Positions 7,643 to 17,129 of a DNA stretch of 64,000 nucleotides are shown piece by piece. The notes beneath the pieces were generated by a model. The model saw only the letters and a program-made list of their open reading frames with translations. It searched no databases and was not told the DNA's origin. A program made the translations under genes and the position numbers. The DNA is from Anaerostipes amylophilus (GTDB lineage Bacteria; Bacillota; Clostridia; Lachnospirales; Lachnospiraceae), in NCBI RefSeq assembly GCF_025567365.1, contig NZ_JAOQJG010000002.1, positions 354,176 to 418,175 of the forward strand. Reading direction: 5' to 3'. Numbering within the stretch: position 1 is the first letter of the stretch; every line of letters starts with the position of its first letter.

Positions 7643-7668
7643 AACTTGTAAAGAGGACCGTACAAGTT
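7643..7668. promoter_or_regulatory. Candidate AraR operator
   Basis: AACTTGTA (7643-7650) and TACAAGTT (7661-7668) form a perfect eight-base inverted repeat with a ten-base spacer, 36 bases upstream of the araR start. The half-site resembles that of the Bacillus subtilis AraR operator (ATTTGTACGTACAAAT), but the arms are spaced farther apart here. Its position suggests autoregulation of the whole araR-galM operon. Confidence 0.5.
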
Positions 7669-7704
7669 TTAAAATGAGAACCATAAGGAAGGAGGATGTC
7701 AAAC

Positions 7705-8808
7705 ATGGGAAAGAACAAAGGAGAAATGAAATATCACACATTAAAGGAATCACTGAAGAATGATATTTTATCTGGTGTCTATCAACCGGGAGATAAGATG
7801 CCGTCAGAGAATCAACTAGTACAGGAATATGATCTTAGCCGCCATACCGTACGTAAGGCGCTGTCAATTCTGGAAGAAGAAGGTTATATCATTGCAGTTC
7901 ATGGAAAGGGAACGTTTTGTACAGAACGGGCACTTCATAAAAAGGAATCAAAGAACATTGCAGTGGTTACAACCTATATTTCTGATTATATATTCCCTAG
8001 ATTGATCCAGGGAATCAACAGTGTCCTTTCCAAAGATGGATACAGCATTATTTTTAAGACAACAGAAAATAGCAGACGAGGAGAGACAGCATGTCTTGAA
8101 GATATTCTTACAAAAGATATTGATGGCTTGATCATTGAGCCAAGTAAAAGTGAGATTGTATGCAGACATCCAAAACTTTATGAGAATCTTGATAAATATG
8201 AAATTCCCTACATTTTTATTCACGGAGTCTATGAGGAGATGAAAGACAAACCCCACATTCTTATGGACGACTGTAAAGGAGGTTATCTGCTTACAAAATA
8301 TCTGATCGATATGGGACATCAACATATCGTAGGAGTTTTTAAAGCAGATGATCATCAAGGAAGAGAACGACATAAAGGTTATGTGATGGCACTTCAGGAA
8401 GCAGGATATCAATATGATCCAGATATGGTTGTCTGGTTTCATACAGAAGATCGTCAGTTGAAACCAGTAACATCGGTTGTTCAGATGATAAAGGATCAAA
8501 GAAAGATGGATGCAGTTGTCTGTTACAATGACCAGATCGCATTTTCAATCATTGGAGGATTGCATCAGATCGGTGTTTCAATTCCAGAAGACTTGTCGAT
8601 CACAGGATATGATAATTCAATGCTTGCACATCAGCATCCACTTTCTTTAACGACTATTGCTCATCCACAGGAAAAACTTGGCGAGATGGCAGGACAGTTG
8701 TTGCTAGAAAAGATACAAGGTGGATCAGACAAAGACATGAAAACAGAGTATTTGATCGAACCGAAATTGGTGATCGGAAACTCATGTAAAAATAGGAATC
8801 AAGAATAG
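7705..8808 (+). CDS. araR: Arabinose operon repressor AraR (GntR N-terminus, LacI-type sensor)
   Basis: The 367-residue protein has a GntR-type winged helix at the N-terminus (LKNDILSGVYQPGDKMPSEN and SRHTVRKALSILEEEGYI) and a LacI/periplasmic-binding-like effector domain from about residue 75 (NIAVVTTYISDYIFPRLIQG; DAVVCYNDQIAFSIIGGL; SITGYDNS). This chimeric architecture is that of AraR, which represses arabinose genes and is released by L-arabinose. The ATG at 7705 has GGAGG nine bases upstream; an in-frame ATG at 7696 overlaps that site and is less likely. araA follows after 22 bases, so the regulator is the first gene of the operon and a candidate operator lies upstream. Confidence 0.9.
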   Translation: MGKNKGEMKYHTLKESLKNDILSGVYQPGDKMPSENQLVQEYDLSRHTVRKALSILEEEGYIIAVHGKGTFCTERALHKKESKNIAVVTTYISDYIFPRLIQGINSVLSKDGYSIIFKTTENSRRGETACLEDILTKDIDGLIIEPSKSEIVCRHPKLYENLDKYEIPYIFIHGVYEEMKDKPHILMDDCKGGYLLTKYLIDMGHQHIVGVFKADDHQGRERHKGYVMALQEAGYQYDPDMVVWFHTEDRQLKPVTSVVQMIKDQRKMDAVVCYNDQIAFSIIGGLHQIGVSIPEDLSITGYDNSMLAHQHPLSLTTIAHPQEKLGEMAGQLLLEKIQGGSDKDMKTEYLIEPKLVIGNSCKNRNQE

Positions 8809-8830
8809 ATATAAAACTGGGAGGCAAAAA

Positions 8831-10327
8831 ATGGAACTTAAAAAAAATTACAAATTTTGGTTTGCAACAGGATCACAGGATTTATATGGAGATGAATGTT
8901 TAAGCCATGTGGCAAAACATGCACAGATCATTGTGCAGAATTTCAATGAAAGTGGTATCTTACCATTTGAAGTTGTATGGAAACCAACATTAATTGATAG
9001 TACTTCGATCAGAAGAACATTTGAAGAAGCAAATGCAGATGAAGAATGTGCCGGTGTCATCACATGGATGCACACATTCTCCCCAGCAAAATCATGGATC
9101 GCAGGATTACAGGCATTTAAGAAACCATTATTACATCTTCACACACAGTTTAATGAAGAAATCCCATATGACACGATTGATATGGATTTTATGAATGAAA
9201 ACCAGTCAGCACATGGTGACAGGGAATTTGGACATATCGTAACAAGAATGGGAATCCCAAGAGAAGTTGTTGTTGGATATTATGAATCAAAAGAAGTGAA
9301 AGAAAAAATCGCATCTTGGATGAGAAGTGCAGTCGGAATGGTAGAAAGCAAGAATATCCGCGTGGTAAGAATCGCAGATAATATGAGAAATGTTGCAGTT
9401 ACAGAGGGTGACAAAGTTGAAGCACAGATCAAATTCGGATGGGAAATTGATGCATATCCAGTCAACGAAGTTGTAGATTATGTAAATGCAGTCAGCAAAG
9501 GTGATATTGATGCACTGACACAGTTATATTATGAAAAATACAATCTTTTATTAGAGGGCAGAGATCCAATCGAATTTAAGAAACATGTAGAGGTACAGGC
9601 AGGAATCGAGATCGGACTGGAAAAATTCTTAAAAGACCATGATTATCAGGCAGTTGTTACACACTTTGGCGATCTTGGTGGATTAAAACAGCTTCCAGGA
9701 CTTGCGATTCAGAGATTAATGGAAAAAGGTTATGGATTTGGTGCAGAAGGTGACTGGAAGACAGCAGCAATGGTACGACTGATGAAAGTTATGACAGCAG
9801 GAAAGAAAGATGCAAAAGGAACATCCTTTATGGAAGATTATACATACAACTTTGTTCCTGGAAAAGAAGGTATCTTAGAGGCTCATATGTTAGAAGTATG
9901 CCCAACGATCGCAGATGGTCCTGTTTCTATCAAAGTAAATCCATTATCTATGGGAGATCGTGAAGATCCTGCAAGACTTGTATTTACAGCAAAAGAAGGA
10001 GAAGGAATAGCCACTTCTTTGATCGATCTTGGACATCGTTTCCGTCTGATCATTAATAAAGTGGATTGTAAAAAGACAGAAAAACCAATGCCAGAGCTTC
10101 CAGTAGCGACGGCATTCTGGACACCAAAACCAGATCTTTATAAAGGAGCAGAGGCATGGATCTTAGCTGGTGGAGCACATCATACAGCATTTTCTTATGA
10201 TCTTAGTGTAGATCAGATGGTTGCATGGGCAGAGGCTATGGGAATTGAGAGTGTTGTCATTGATGAGAATACAGATATCAGAATATTAAAGAATGAATTA
10301 AGATGGAATGAAGTAGTTTATCGTTAG
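8831..10327 (+). CDS. araA: L-arabinose isomerase
   Basis: The enzyme of 498 residues converts L-arabinose to L-ribulose, the first step of arabinose catabolism, in the cytoplasm with Mn2+. The N-terminus FWFATGSQDLYGDECL is characteristic of AraA. The active-site region is visible: GFGAEGDWKTAA and SFMEDYTYNF carry the two metal-binding glutamates, and GGAHHTAFSYD carries a histidine ligand near the C-terminus. The length is normal. GGGAGG lies seven bases before the ATG. It is second in the ara operon and is followed by the kinase after 17 bases. Confidence 0.97.
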   Translation: MELKKNYKFWFATGSQDLYGDECLSHVAKHAQIIVQNFNESGILPFEVVWKPTLIDSTSIRRTFEEANADEECAGVITWMHTFSPAKSWIAGLQAFKKPLLHLHTQFNEEIPYDTIDMDFMNENQSAHGDREFGHIVTRMGIPREVVVGYYESKEVKEKIASWMRSAVGMVESKNIRVVRIADNMRNVAVTEGDKVEAQIKFGWEIDAYPVNEVVDYVNAVSKGDIDALTQLYYEKYNLLLEGRDPIEFKKHVEVQAGIEIGLEKFLKDHDYQAVVTHFGDLGGLKQLPGLAIQRLMEKGYGFGAEGDWKTAAMVRLMKVMTAGKKDAKGTSFMEDYTYNFVPGKEGILEAHMLEVCPTIADGPVSIKVNPLSMGDREDPARLVFTAKEGEGIATSLIDLGHRFRLIINKVDCKKTEKPMPELPVATAFWTPKPDLYKGAEAWILAGGAHHTAFSYDLSVDQMVAWAEAMGIESVVIDENTDIRILKNELRWNEVVYR

Positions 10328-10344
10328 AAAATGGAGGTAGTACC

Positions 10345-11937
10345 ATGGAAACAAAGCAAATGATCGCAGATGGAAAAACAGCATTGGGAATCGAATTTGG
10401 ATCAACAAGGATTAAAGTTGTACTGATCGACAAAGATCATCATCCGATCGCATCCGGAAGCCATGACTGGGAAAATCGTCTGGAGAATAATATATGGACT
10501 TATACATTAGAAGACATCTGGAGTGGACTACAAGACAGTTACCAAAACTTGGTAAATGACGTGAAAGAAAAATATGATATTACACTAACTAAGGTTGGAA
10601 GTATCGGATTTAGTGCGATGATGCATGGATATATGGCATTTAATAAAGATGGAGAATTGTTAGTGCCATTCCGAACATGGAGAAATACAATGACAGAAGA
10701 AGCTTCTGAGAAATTAACGGAAGCATTTTCTTATCACATTCCTCAAAGATGGAGTATCGCACATCTGTATCAGGCAATTTTAAAAGAAGAAGAACATGTA
10801 AAAGATATTGATTATCTGACAACACTGGCAGGATATGTCCATTGGAAATTAACAGGTGAAAAGGTGCTCGGTGTTGGAGAAGCGTCTGGAATGTTCCCAA
10901 TCGATATCGAAACAAAAGATTATAACCAGACGATGATCAAGACATTTGACAACCTGATCAAAGATAAAAAATTTGGATGGAAATTAGAAAATATCTTACC
11001 AAAAGTTTTAATAGCTGGAGATAAAGCGGGTATCTTAAGTGAAGAAGGAGCAAAATTATTAGATCCATCTGGTAATCTGGAAGCTGGAATTCCTTTATGT
11101 CCTCCAGAAGGAGATGCAGGAACTGGAATGGTTGCGACAAACAGCGTGACAAGAAAAACAGGAAATGTATCTGCAGGAACAAGTGTTTTTGCAATGATCG
11201 TTTTAGAGAAAGAATTAAAGAAAGTTTATGATGAGATTGATCTTGTCACAACGCCATCAGGTGATCTTGTGGGTATGGTACATTGTAATAACTGTACATC
11301 AGATCTGAATGCATGGGTCAACTTATTTAAAGAATTTGCACAGAACTTTGGTGTGGAAGATGTAGATATGGATCAGCTTTATGGAACTCTTTACAATAAA
11401 GCATTAGAAGGTGACAAGGATTGTGGTGGATTACTTGCATACAACTATTTTTCAGGAGAACATATCACAGGATTTGAAGAAGGAAGGCCATTATTTGTAA
11501 GAAAACCAGATAGTAATTTTAATCTTGCAAACTTTATGAGAGTTCATCTATACACAGCACTTGGAGCTTTGAAGACGGGGCTTGATATCTTGATGAAAGA
11601 AGAAGATGTCAAAGTTGATAAAATGCTGGGACATGGTGGATTATTCAAAACAGAAGGTGTTGGACAAAAGATCATGGCAGCAGCTGTGAATGCACCAGTA
11701 TCAGTTATGAAAACAGCTGGAGAAGGTGGTGCATGGGGAATGGCGATCCTTGCAGCCTATATGCTGGATAAAGCAGAAGATGAGACGCTTGATACCTATC
11801 TTTCTGACAAAGTATTTGCAGGGGAAGAAGGTACAACGATCGCTCCAGATGAAAAAGATGTGGAAGGCTTTGATGAATTTATCAAACAATATCAAAAAGG
11901 TCTTGTACTTGAACGAGTTGCAATTGATGTCATGTAA
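10345..11937 (+). CDS. araB: Ribulokinase (FGGY family)
   Basis: The 530-residue protein is a two-domain FGGY carbohydrate kinase that phosphorylates L-ribulose to L-ribulose 5-phosphate. The N-terminal phosphate-binding strand is ALGIEFGSTRIKVVLIDKDH; the second ATP-binding region is GNVSAGTSVFAMIV, and GGLFKTEGVGQKIMAAA matches the C-terminal FGGY signature region. It resembles the clostridial AraB/xylulokinase-like branch more than the enteric one. Its place between araA and araD makes L-ribulose the natural substrate. GGAGG precedes the ATG. Confidence 0.93.
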   Translation: METKQMIADGKTALGIEFGSTRIKVVLIDKDHHPIASGSHDWENRLENNIWTYTLEDIWSGLQDSYQNLVNDVKEKYDITLTKVGSIGFSAMMHGYMAFNKDGELLVPFRTWRNTMTEEASEKLTEAFSYHIPQRWSIAHLYQAILKEEEHVKDIDYLTTLAGYVHWKLTGEKVLGVGEASGMFPIDIETKDYNQTMIKTFDNLIKDKKFGWKLENILPKVLIAGDKAGILSEEGAKLLDPSGNLEAGIPLCPPEGDAGTGMVATNSVTRKTGNVSAGTSVFAMIVLEKELKKVYDEIDLVTTPSGDLVGMVHCNNCTSDLNAWVNLFKEFAQNFGVEDVDMDQLYGTLYNKALEGDKDCGGLLAYNYFSGEHITGFEEGRPLFVRKPDSNFNLANFMRVHLYTALGALKTGLDILMKEEDVKVDKMLGHGGLFKTEGVGQKIMAAAVNAPVSVMKTAGEGGAWGMAILAAYMLDKAEDETLDTYLSDKVFAGEEGTTIAPDEKDVEGFDEFIKQYQKGLVLERVAIDVM

Positions 11938-11951
11938 AAAGGAGACGAAAG

Positions 11952-12644
11952 ATGTTAGAGCAATTAAAAAAAGAAGTCTATGAAGCAAATATGGAACTTC
12001 CTAAAAGAGGTCTGATCACATATACATGGGGAAATGTCAGTGGAATTGATAGAGAAAGTGGTTTATTTGTTATTAAACCAAGTGGTGTGGATTATGATAA
12101 ACTTTCTCCGGAAGATATGGTTGTCATGGATCTTGATGGAAACAGAGTGGAAGGAGATTTAAATCCATCTTCTGATACACCAACGCATATTGAATTATAT
12201 AAAGCATTCAAAGATTTAGGAGGAATTGTACATACACATTCCCCATGGGCAACATCATGGGCACAGGCAGGGAGAAGCATTCCATGCTATGGAACAACAC
12301 ATGCAGATTACTTCTATGGAGAAATTCCATGTGCAAGAAGCCTCACAAAAGAAGAAATTGAAGAAGCCTATGAGAAGAATACAGGATTGGTGATCATTGA
12401 GACATTTAAAGATAAGAATCCAGTTTATGTTCCAGGAGTGCTTTGTACAAATCATGGACCATTTACATGGGGAGCTGATGCAGCCGAGGCAGTTCATAAT
12501 GCCGTTGTCTTAGAAGAAGTCGCAAAGATGGCATACCGTTGCGAGCATTTAAATCCAGAAGCAAAGCCAGCACCACAATATCTGCAGGATAAACATTTCT
12601 TCAGAAAACATGGGGCAAATGCTTACTATGGCCAAGGCAAATAA
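11952..12644 (+). CDS. araD: L-ribulose-5-phosphate 4-epimerase
   Basis: The class II aldolase-family enzyme (230 residues) epimerises L-ribulose 5-phosphate to D-xylulose 5-phosphate, which enters the pentose phosphate or phosphoketolase route. Zinc-binding histidines are visible in HTHSPWATSWAQAG and in the residues near THADYFYGEIPCARSL; YTWGNVSGIDRESGLFVIKP is the N-terminal phosphate-binding region. The length is typical. AAAAGGAG lies before the ATG, and the gene starts 14 bases after araB. Confidence 0.96.
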   Translation: MLEQLKKEVYEANMELPKRGLITYTWGNVSGIDRESGLFVIKPSGVDYDKLSPEDMVVMDLDGNRVEGDLNPSSDTPTHIELYKAFKDLGGIVHTHSPWATSWAQAGRSIPCYGTTHADYFYGEIPCARSLTKEEIEEAYEKNTGLVIIETFKDKNPVYVPGVLCTNHGPFTWGADAAEAVHNAVVLEEVAKMAYRCEHLNPEAKPAPQYLQDKHFFRKHGANAYYGQGK

Positions 12645-12697
12645 TGAAAATGGATCAATAAAGATATCAGATAAAATTTAAAAGAAAGTGTTGTAAA

Positions 12698-13714
12698 ATG
12701 ATGAAAGTAAAAATGATCGAAAAAAGACAAAATGGAGTCTGCTTATTTGAATTACAAAATGATGAGATAAAAGTGATCACGAGTAACCTTGGTTGTCATA
12801 TTTTATCTGTGTTCACAAAAGACAGAGATGGAAATTATGGAGATGTCGTTCTTGGATATCAAGATGTGGAAGATTGTCATAAAGATGATAAATTTTTAGG
12901 ATGCATCATCGGACGTGTTGCAAACAGAATTGCAAATGGAGAGTTTCAGTTGAATGGAAAGACCTATAAACTTGCAGTAAATTCCGGACCGAATACGCTT
13001 CATGGTGGTATAAATGGATTTAATCAGAAGATTTTTAACTATGAGATTTTAGAAGATGGAATCCGTTTTATCTATCTTTCTCCAGATATGGAAGAAGGAT
13101 TTCCAGGAAGTCTTTATTTAAAGATAGTATATCGTCTATCTGGAAATGAATTAAAGATGGAATATGAAGCAATGTCAGATCAAGACACACTGATCAATAT
13201 AGCCAATCATTCCTATTTTAATCTTTCAGCAAAAGACAGTAAGATCTATGATCATCAATTGATGATCAAATCAGATCAGATTGCATGTGCAGATGAGAAT
13301 GGCCTTCCAACAGGTGAGTTTTTGGATGTAGAGAATACACCATTTGATTTTAAAAGTTTTCATGAGATTGGAGAACGGATTCATGATGATGATGAACAGT
13401 TGAAATTTGTTGGAGGCTATGATCATTGTTTTATGTTAAAGGATGAGAAAGATCAGGCAGTCTTATATGATAAAGAAAGTGGACGAAAATTAACGATCAC
13501 AACAACACTTCCATGCATGCAGTTATATGCAGGAAACTTTCTGGCAGGAGGAAGTGATGGTAAATTTGGAAAACCATATGAGAACAGAGATGGTGTTGCA
13601 TTAGAACCACAATTCTTGCCTAATTCTATGAATATAGAGAAAAAGCCAAGAGTTATCTTAAGAAAAGACGAAGAGTATGAAGCAGTGACAACATACCGAT
13701 TTGAAACAGAATAA
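12698..13714 (+). CDS. galM: Aldose 1-epimerase (mutarotase), copy 1
   Basis: The enzyme interconverts alpha and beta anomers of aldoses. The 338-residue protein shows the family motifs GRVANRIANG, NTLHGGINGFNQK (catalytic His), NHSYFNL (second His) and GVALEPQFLPNS (catalytic Glu). It is closely similar along its full length to the second copy at 27395-28414 in the galactose operon. Its place after araD suggests a role with arabinose or with galactose arriving by the same route. There are two consecutive ATGs, and the ribosome binding site is weak, so expression may be lower than that of the ara genes. A terminator hairpin follows. Confidence 0.93.
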   Translation: MMKVKMIEKRQNGVCLFELQNDEIKVITSNLGCHILSVFTKDRDGNYGDVVLGYQDVEDCHKDDKFLGCIIGRVANRIANGEFQLNGKTYKLAVNSGPNTLHGGINGFNQKIFNYEILEDGIRFIYLSPDMEEGFPGSLYLKIVYRLSGNELKMEYEAMSDQDTLINIANHSYFNLSAKDSKIYDHQLMIKSDQIACADENGLPTGEFLDVENTPFDFKSFHEIGERIHDDDEQLKFVGGYDHCFMLKDEKDQAVLYDKESGRKLTITTTLPCMQLYAGNFLAGGSDGKFGKPYENRDGVALEPQFLPNSMNIEKKPRVILRKDEEYEAVTTYRFETE

Positions 13715-13742
13715 TATAGATTGAAATTAAAAAATAAGAATC

Positions 13743-13795
13743 ATATCCATACAATATCCCCTTCCCCTTTTTATTTGTATGGATATATTCTTGTT
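13743..13795 (+). terminator. Intrinsic terminator of the ara operon
   Basis: ATATCCATACAA (13743-13754) and TTGTATGGATAT (13775-13786) form a perfect 12-pair stem with a 20-base loop, followed by a T-rich stretch. It ends the araR-galM transcript. Confidence 0.65.
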
Positions 13796-13856
13796 TATTT
13801 CTGGAATATAATTCTATAAGAGAGTATAATAATATTTTAGAAAAGAGGAAGGTAAT

Positions 13857-15476
13857 ATGATCAAAGTATTTTTAGTAGAAGATGAAAAGATCATTCGTAA
13901 GAGTATAAAGAATAACGTAAAATGGGAAGAAAATGGTTTTGAATTTGCGGGAGAAGCACCAGATGGTGAGATGGCTCTTCCAATGATCGAAAAACTACAT
14001 CCAGATATCGTGATCACAGATATCAAGATGCCATTTATGGATGGACTTGAATTAAGTGATATCTTAAAGAAAAAAATGCCCAAAATACAGATCATCATAC
14101 TTTCTGGATATGGGGAGTTTGACTATGCAAAAGAAGCGATCAAGATCGGTGTAACAGATTATCTGACCAAACCAGTAACTGGTGAGCAGTTATTAGAAGC
14201 ACTAAATAAAGTAAAACAAAAGCTTGATAAGAAAAAAAGACAGGAAGAAGATATAAAAAAAATACAAAAAAATATAAAAACACAAATGAAAAATATGAGA
14301 TATCAATTTTTCGGGAATCTGATTCGTGGAAAGATATCTGTATCTAAATTAATGGAACAAGGGAATGAACTTGGAATAGATCTTATGGCACCGGCATACA
14401 ATTTTATGTTATTTAAAATATTTTCAAAGAATGAGAATGATACAGAGGCAGTATATGATCTTCGTACCAAAGAAGATGCGATCGTAGAAGAAGTAAGTAG
14501 CCAGTTTGAAAATATGATTGTTTTTCACCGTGTAACAGAGGGCTATATTTTAATGATCAAGGCACAGAATAAAGAGGAAACCATACAAGTGGCAAAAGAT
14601 TATGTTGCATCATTGACAAAGCGTATGAAAAAAGAGAAAGAACTACAATGGTTTGCAGGGATTGGACATGCAGTGGAACGATTACATAACCTTTCGGAAT
14701 CTTACGACAGTGCAAGCAAGGCTTTTGCATACCAGTATCAGTCTTCTGGGAATGAAGCGGTGTTTTTTGATAAATTAGATAATGAAAAGATAGAAAGAGC
14801 AGAAGATCTGCAACAAGTAGATTTTACCAAAGTAAATTCAGAATCGCTGGAAGAGTTTTTGAAAAATGGAAAAGAAGAAGCTGTACATTTATTTGTAGAG
14901 GATTATACTAAGACATTAGGAAAATCTAATATGGATTCCTTTATGTTTTGTCAGTATATGCTGATCAATATACAGGTAGGTGTTATGAAATTCGTTGAGA
15001 AAATGGGAGTTGAGAAAGCAAATATCGATCGCACGTTTAAGGATTACAAACAACAGATCGCTGCAGTTTCAACAGGAGAGAAAGCAGCGGAGTATATCGA
15101 AGAACTTATCAGACAAGCGATCAGAATGCGAAATGAAAGATTAGGGAAGAAACATTCTTCATTGATAACGGAGGCAAAAGAATTTATTGTGAAAAATTAT
15201 CAAGAAGAAACATTATCGTTGAGTGATGTTGCAGATCAGGTTGGATTAAGCAGCAGTCATTTTAGTACAACGTTTAAACAAGAAACAGGGAAATCTTTTG
15301 TGGAATTTTTGACATCAGTCAGAATGGATAAAGCAAAAGAAATGCTTTGTTTTACAGATATGAAGGCATCACAGATCAGCTATGAAGTGGGATATAAGGA
15401 CCCACATTACTTTAGCTACCTGTTTAAAAAAACGCAAGGATGTACTCCGAGTGAATATAGATCAAGGAGGATGTAA
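13857..15476 (+). CDS. Two-component response regulator, YesN/AraC type
   Basis: The 539-residue protein has an N-terminal receiver domain (MIKVFLVEDEKIIRKSI; phosphoacceptor Asp in DIVITDIKMPFMDGLEL near residue 55; Lys in DYLTKPV near residue 105), a central linker of about 250 residues, and a C-terminal AraC-type double helix-turn-helix (VADQVGLSSSHFSTTFKQET and ISYEVGYKDPHYFSYLFKKT). This is the YesN architecture, which controls carbohydrate transport genes in Firmicutes. Its stop overlaps the start of the kinase gene by one base. The ABC importer genes directly downstream are the obvious targets. Confidence 0.93.
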   Translation: MIKVFLVEDEKIIRKSIKNNVKWEENGFEFAGEAPDGEMALPMIEKLHPDIVITDIKMPFMDGLELSDILKKKMPKIQIIILSGYGEFDYAKEAIKIGVTDYLTKPVTGEQLLEALNKVKQKLDKKKRQEEDIKKIQKNIKTQMKNMRYQFFGNLIRGKISVSKLMEQGNELGIDLMAPAYNFMLFKIFSKNENDTEAVYDLRTKEDAIVEEVSSQFENMIVFHRVTEGYILMIKAQNKEETIQVAKDYVASLTKRMKKEKELQWFAGIGHAVERLHNLSESYDSASKAFAYQYQSSGNEAVFFDKLDNEKIERAEDLQQVDFTKVNSESLEEFLKNGKEEAVHLFVEDYTKTLGKSNMDSFMFCQYMLINIQVGVMKFVEKMGVEKANIDRTFKDYKQQIAAVSTGEKAAEYIEELIRQAIRMRNERLGKKHSSLITEAKEFIVKNYQEETLSLSDVADQVGLSSSHFSTTFKQETGKSFVEFLTSVRMDKAKEMLCFTDMKASQISYEVGYKDPHYFSYLFKKTQGCTPSEYRSRRM

Positions 15477-16942
15477 TGAAAAAATATGTGAGAGAATCTA
15501 TTGCTCGATTTCGGAAGTTCTCAATAGAAAAAAAACTAAAATGGTTAAGGATGGTCGTGATAATTCCTGCGTTAGTGGGGATTATCACGCTTCTTGTTAT
15601 CATGATAAATTTTAATGAAAGCTATAATGAGGCGGTAAAAAATGTATCAGTAGCTAGCAAGTTTAATTTCTCATTTTCAGAAGATATGGATTATAAAATG
15701 TATCGTATTGTTATCGGTGCAGAGAGTTTTGATGCGATGAAACCATATGAGGAGATTAAGGAAGCGAAGGAGCTGGTAAAGGAACTGAATAAAAATGCTG
15801 TAACAGATGAAAGTAAATTAAGAACGAGACAGATAGGAAAACTGTTGGATAATCTGAAGATTTCCATTGAAGAAATTGAACATTCAGATCTAAAAAACGA
15901 TTATATGGAAAATAATCAGAGATTAAGATTAAATGTGAATGTATTTACAGAGATCATTAAAGAAAAAGTATCCGAATACATTTACTATGAGATTGGGAAT
16001 ATGGAGAGTATGCGTGTAAAACTGGAAAAAGAAATCATGCATACGATCACGATCACATTGATCGCTGTATTGTTTTTGTCTCTGATAACATGGAAATTAT
16101 CGAAATTGATTTCGCAAAGCATTAGTTATCCAGTCAGACAGTTATGTGAGATGACAAAGGAAGTGGCGCAGGGAAATTTTGATGTACATGGACCTCAAAA
16201 TACAACAGAAGAGCTGCAGATCTTAACAAATAATTTCGAACATATGGCACAAAAGGTAGAGAGATTGATCGAAGATGTAAAAGTAGAACAACAAAATCTT
16301 CGAAAAAAAGAGCTGCAGTTACTACAAGAGCAGATTAATCCACATTTCCTTTATAATACATTGGATACGATCATGTGGCTTGCCATTGATCATCAGGATG
16401 ACAAAGTGGTAGAAATGGTAGCTGCCTTGTCTGGCTTTTTCCGTACAAGTTTAAGTCACGGAGAAGATAAGATAACGATCAGGGAAGAATTAGAGCATGT
16501 TGAAAATTATTTAAAGATACAACAATTAAGATACGGGGATATTATGGAATATTCTATTGATGTCCCAGATGAGATCAAGAAAAATGATATTGTAAAGATC
16601 ACTTTACAGCCATTAGTAGAAAATGCATTATATCATGGATTGAAAAAACAAAGAGAAAAAGGAATGATAAAGATTTCCAGTGTAGATGATGAAAATAATA
16701 TATTCCTGATTGTTGAAGATAATGGAGTTGGTATGCAGCCTGAGCAGGTAGTTCAGATCAATAAAGAAATGTATGAAGATATATGGGTAAACAGGACAAC
16801 AGGGTTTGGAATTGCAAATGTAAATCGGCGGATTAAATTATATTATGGAGAAGAATATGGGTTGATCCTTGAAAGTGAACCAGATATTGGAACTAAGGTG
16901 ATCGTAGTTGTACCGAAGACTAGACAAGCAGAGAAAAAATAA
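15476..16942 (+). CDS. Sensor histidine kinase, YesM type
   Basis: The 488-residue membrane protein has one transmembrane helix near residues 23-46, an extracytoplasmic sensor of about 140 residues, and a second helix near residues 188-210. A HAMP linker follows (ISYPVRQLCEMTKEVAQGNF), then the His_kinase region with the phosphorylated histidine in EQINPHFLYNTLDTIMW, then the ATPase domain (LQPLVENALYHG; VEDNGVGM). Such kinases (PF06580) sense extracellular sugars, sometimes through a binding protein. It partners the response regulator that overlaps it. The ligand is not evident; the adjacent furanose-type binding protein is a candidate co-sensor. Confidence 0.93.
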   Translation: MKKYVRESIARFRKFSIEKKLKWLRMVVIIPALVGIITLLVIMINFNESYNEAVKNVSVASKFNFSFSEDMDYKMYRIVIGAESFDAMKPYEEIKEAKELVKELNKNAVTDESKLRTRQIGKLLDNLKISIEEIEHSDLKNDYMENNQRLRLNVNVFTEIIKEKVSEYIYYEIGNMESMRVKLEKEIMHTITITLIAVLFLSLITWKLSKLISQSISYPVRQLCEMTKEVAQGNFDVHGPQNTTEELQILTNNFEHMAQKVERLIEDVKVEQQNLRKKELQLLQEQINPHFLYNTLDTIMWLAIDHQDDKVVEMVAALSGFFRTSLSHGEDKITIREELEHVENYLKIQQLRYGDIMEYSIDVPDEIKKNDIVKITLQPLVENALYHGLKKQREKGMIKISSVDDENNIFLIVEDNGVGMQPEQVVQINKEMYEDIWVNRTTGFGIANVNRRIKLYYGEEYGLILESEPDIGTKVIVVVPKTRQAEKK

Positions 16943-17129
16943 TCAAAAATCAAAAAAATTCAAACAATTATCAAAAAAAATCAAACTTTAAACAGACAAG
17001 ATAAAAATTTCATAAAATAATCCACCGAATGCAAAAGAAATTGCATTGAAAGAAATACAATTTCAAGTAAAATATAACTTGTAATTAAGGAAAACGAAAA
17101 AATTAAAAAAGAAAAAGGAGGAAATCATA

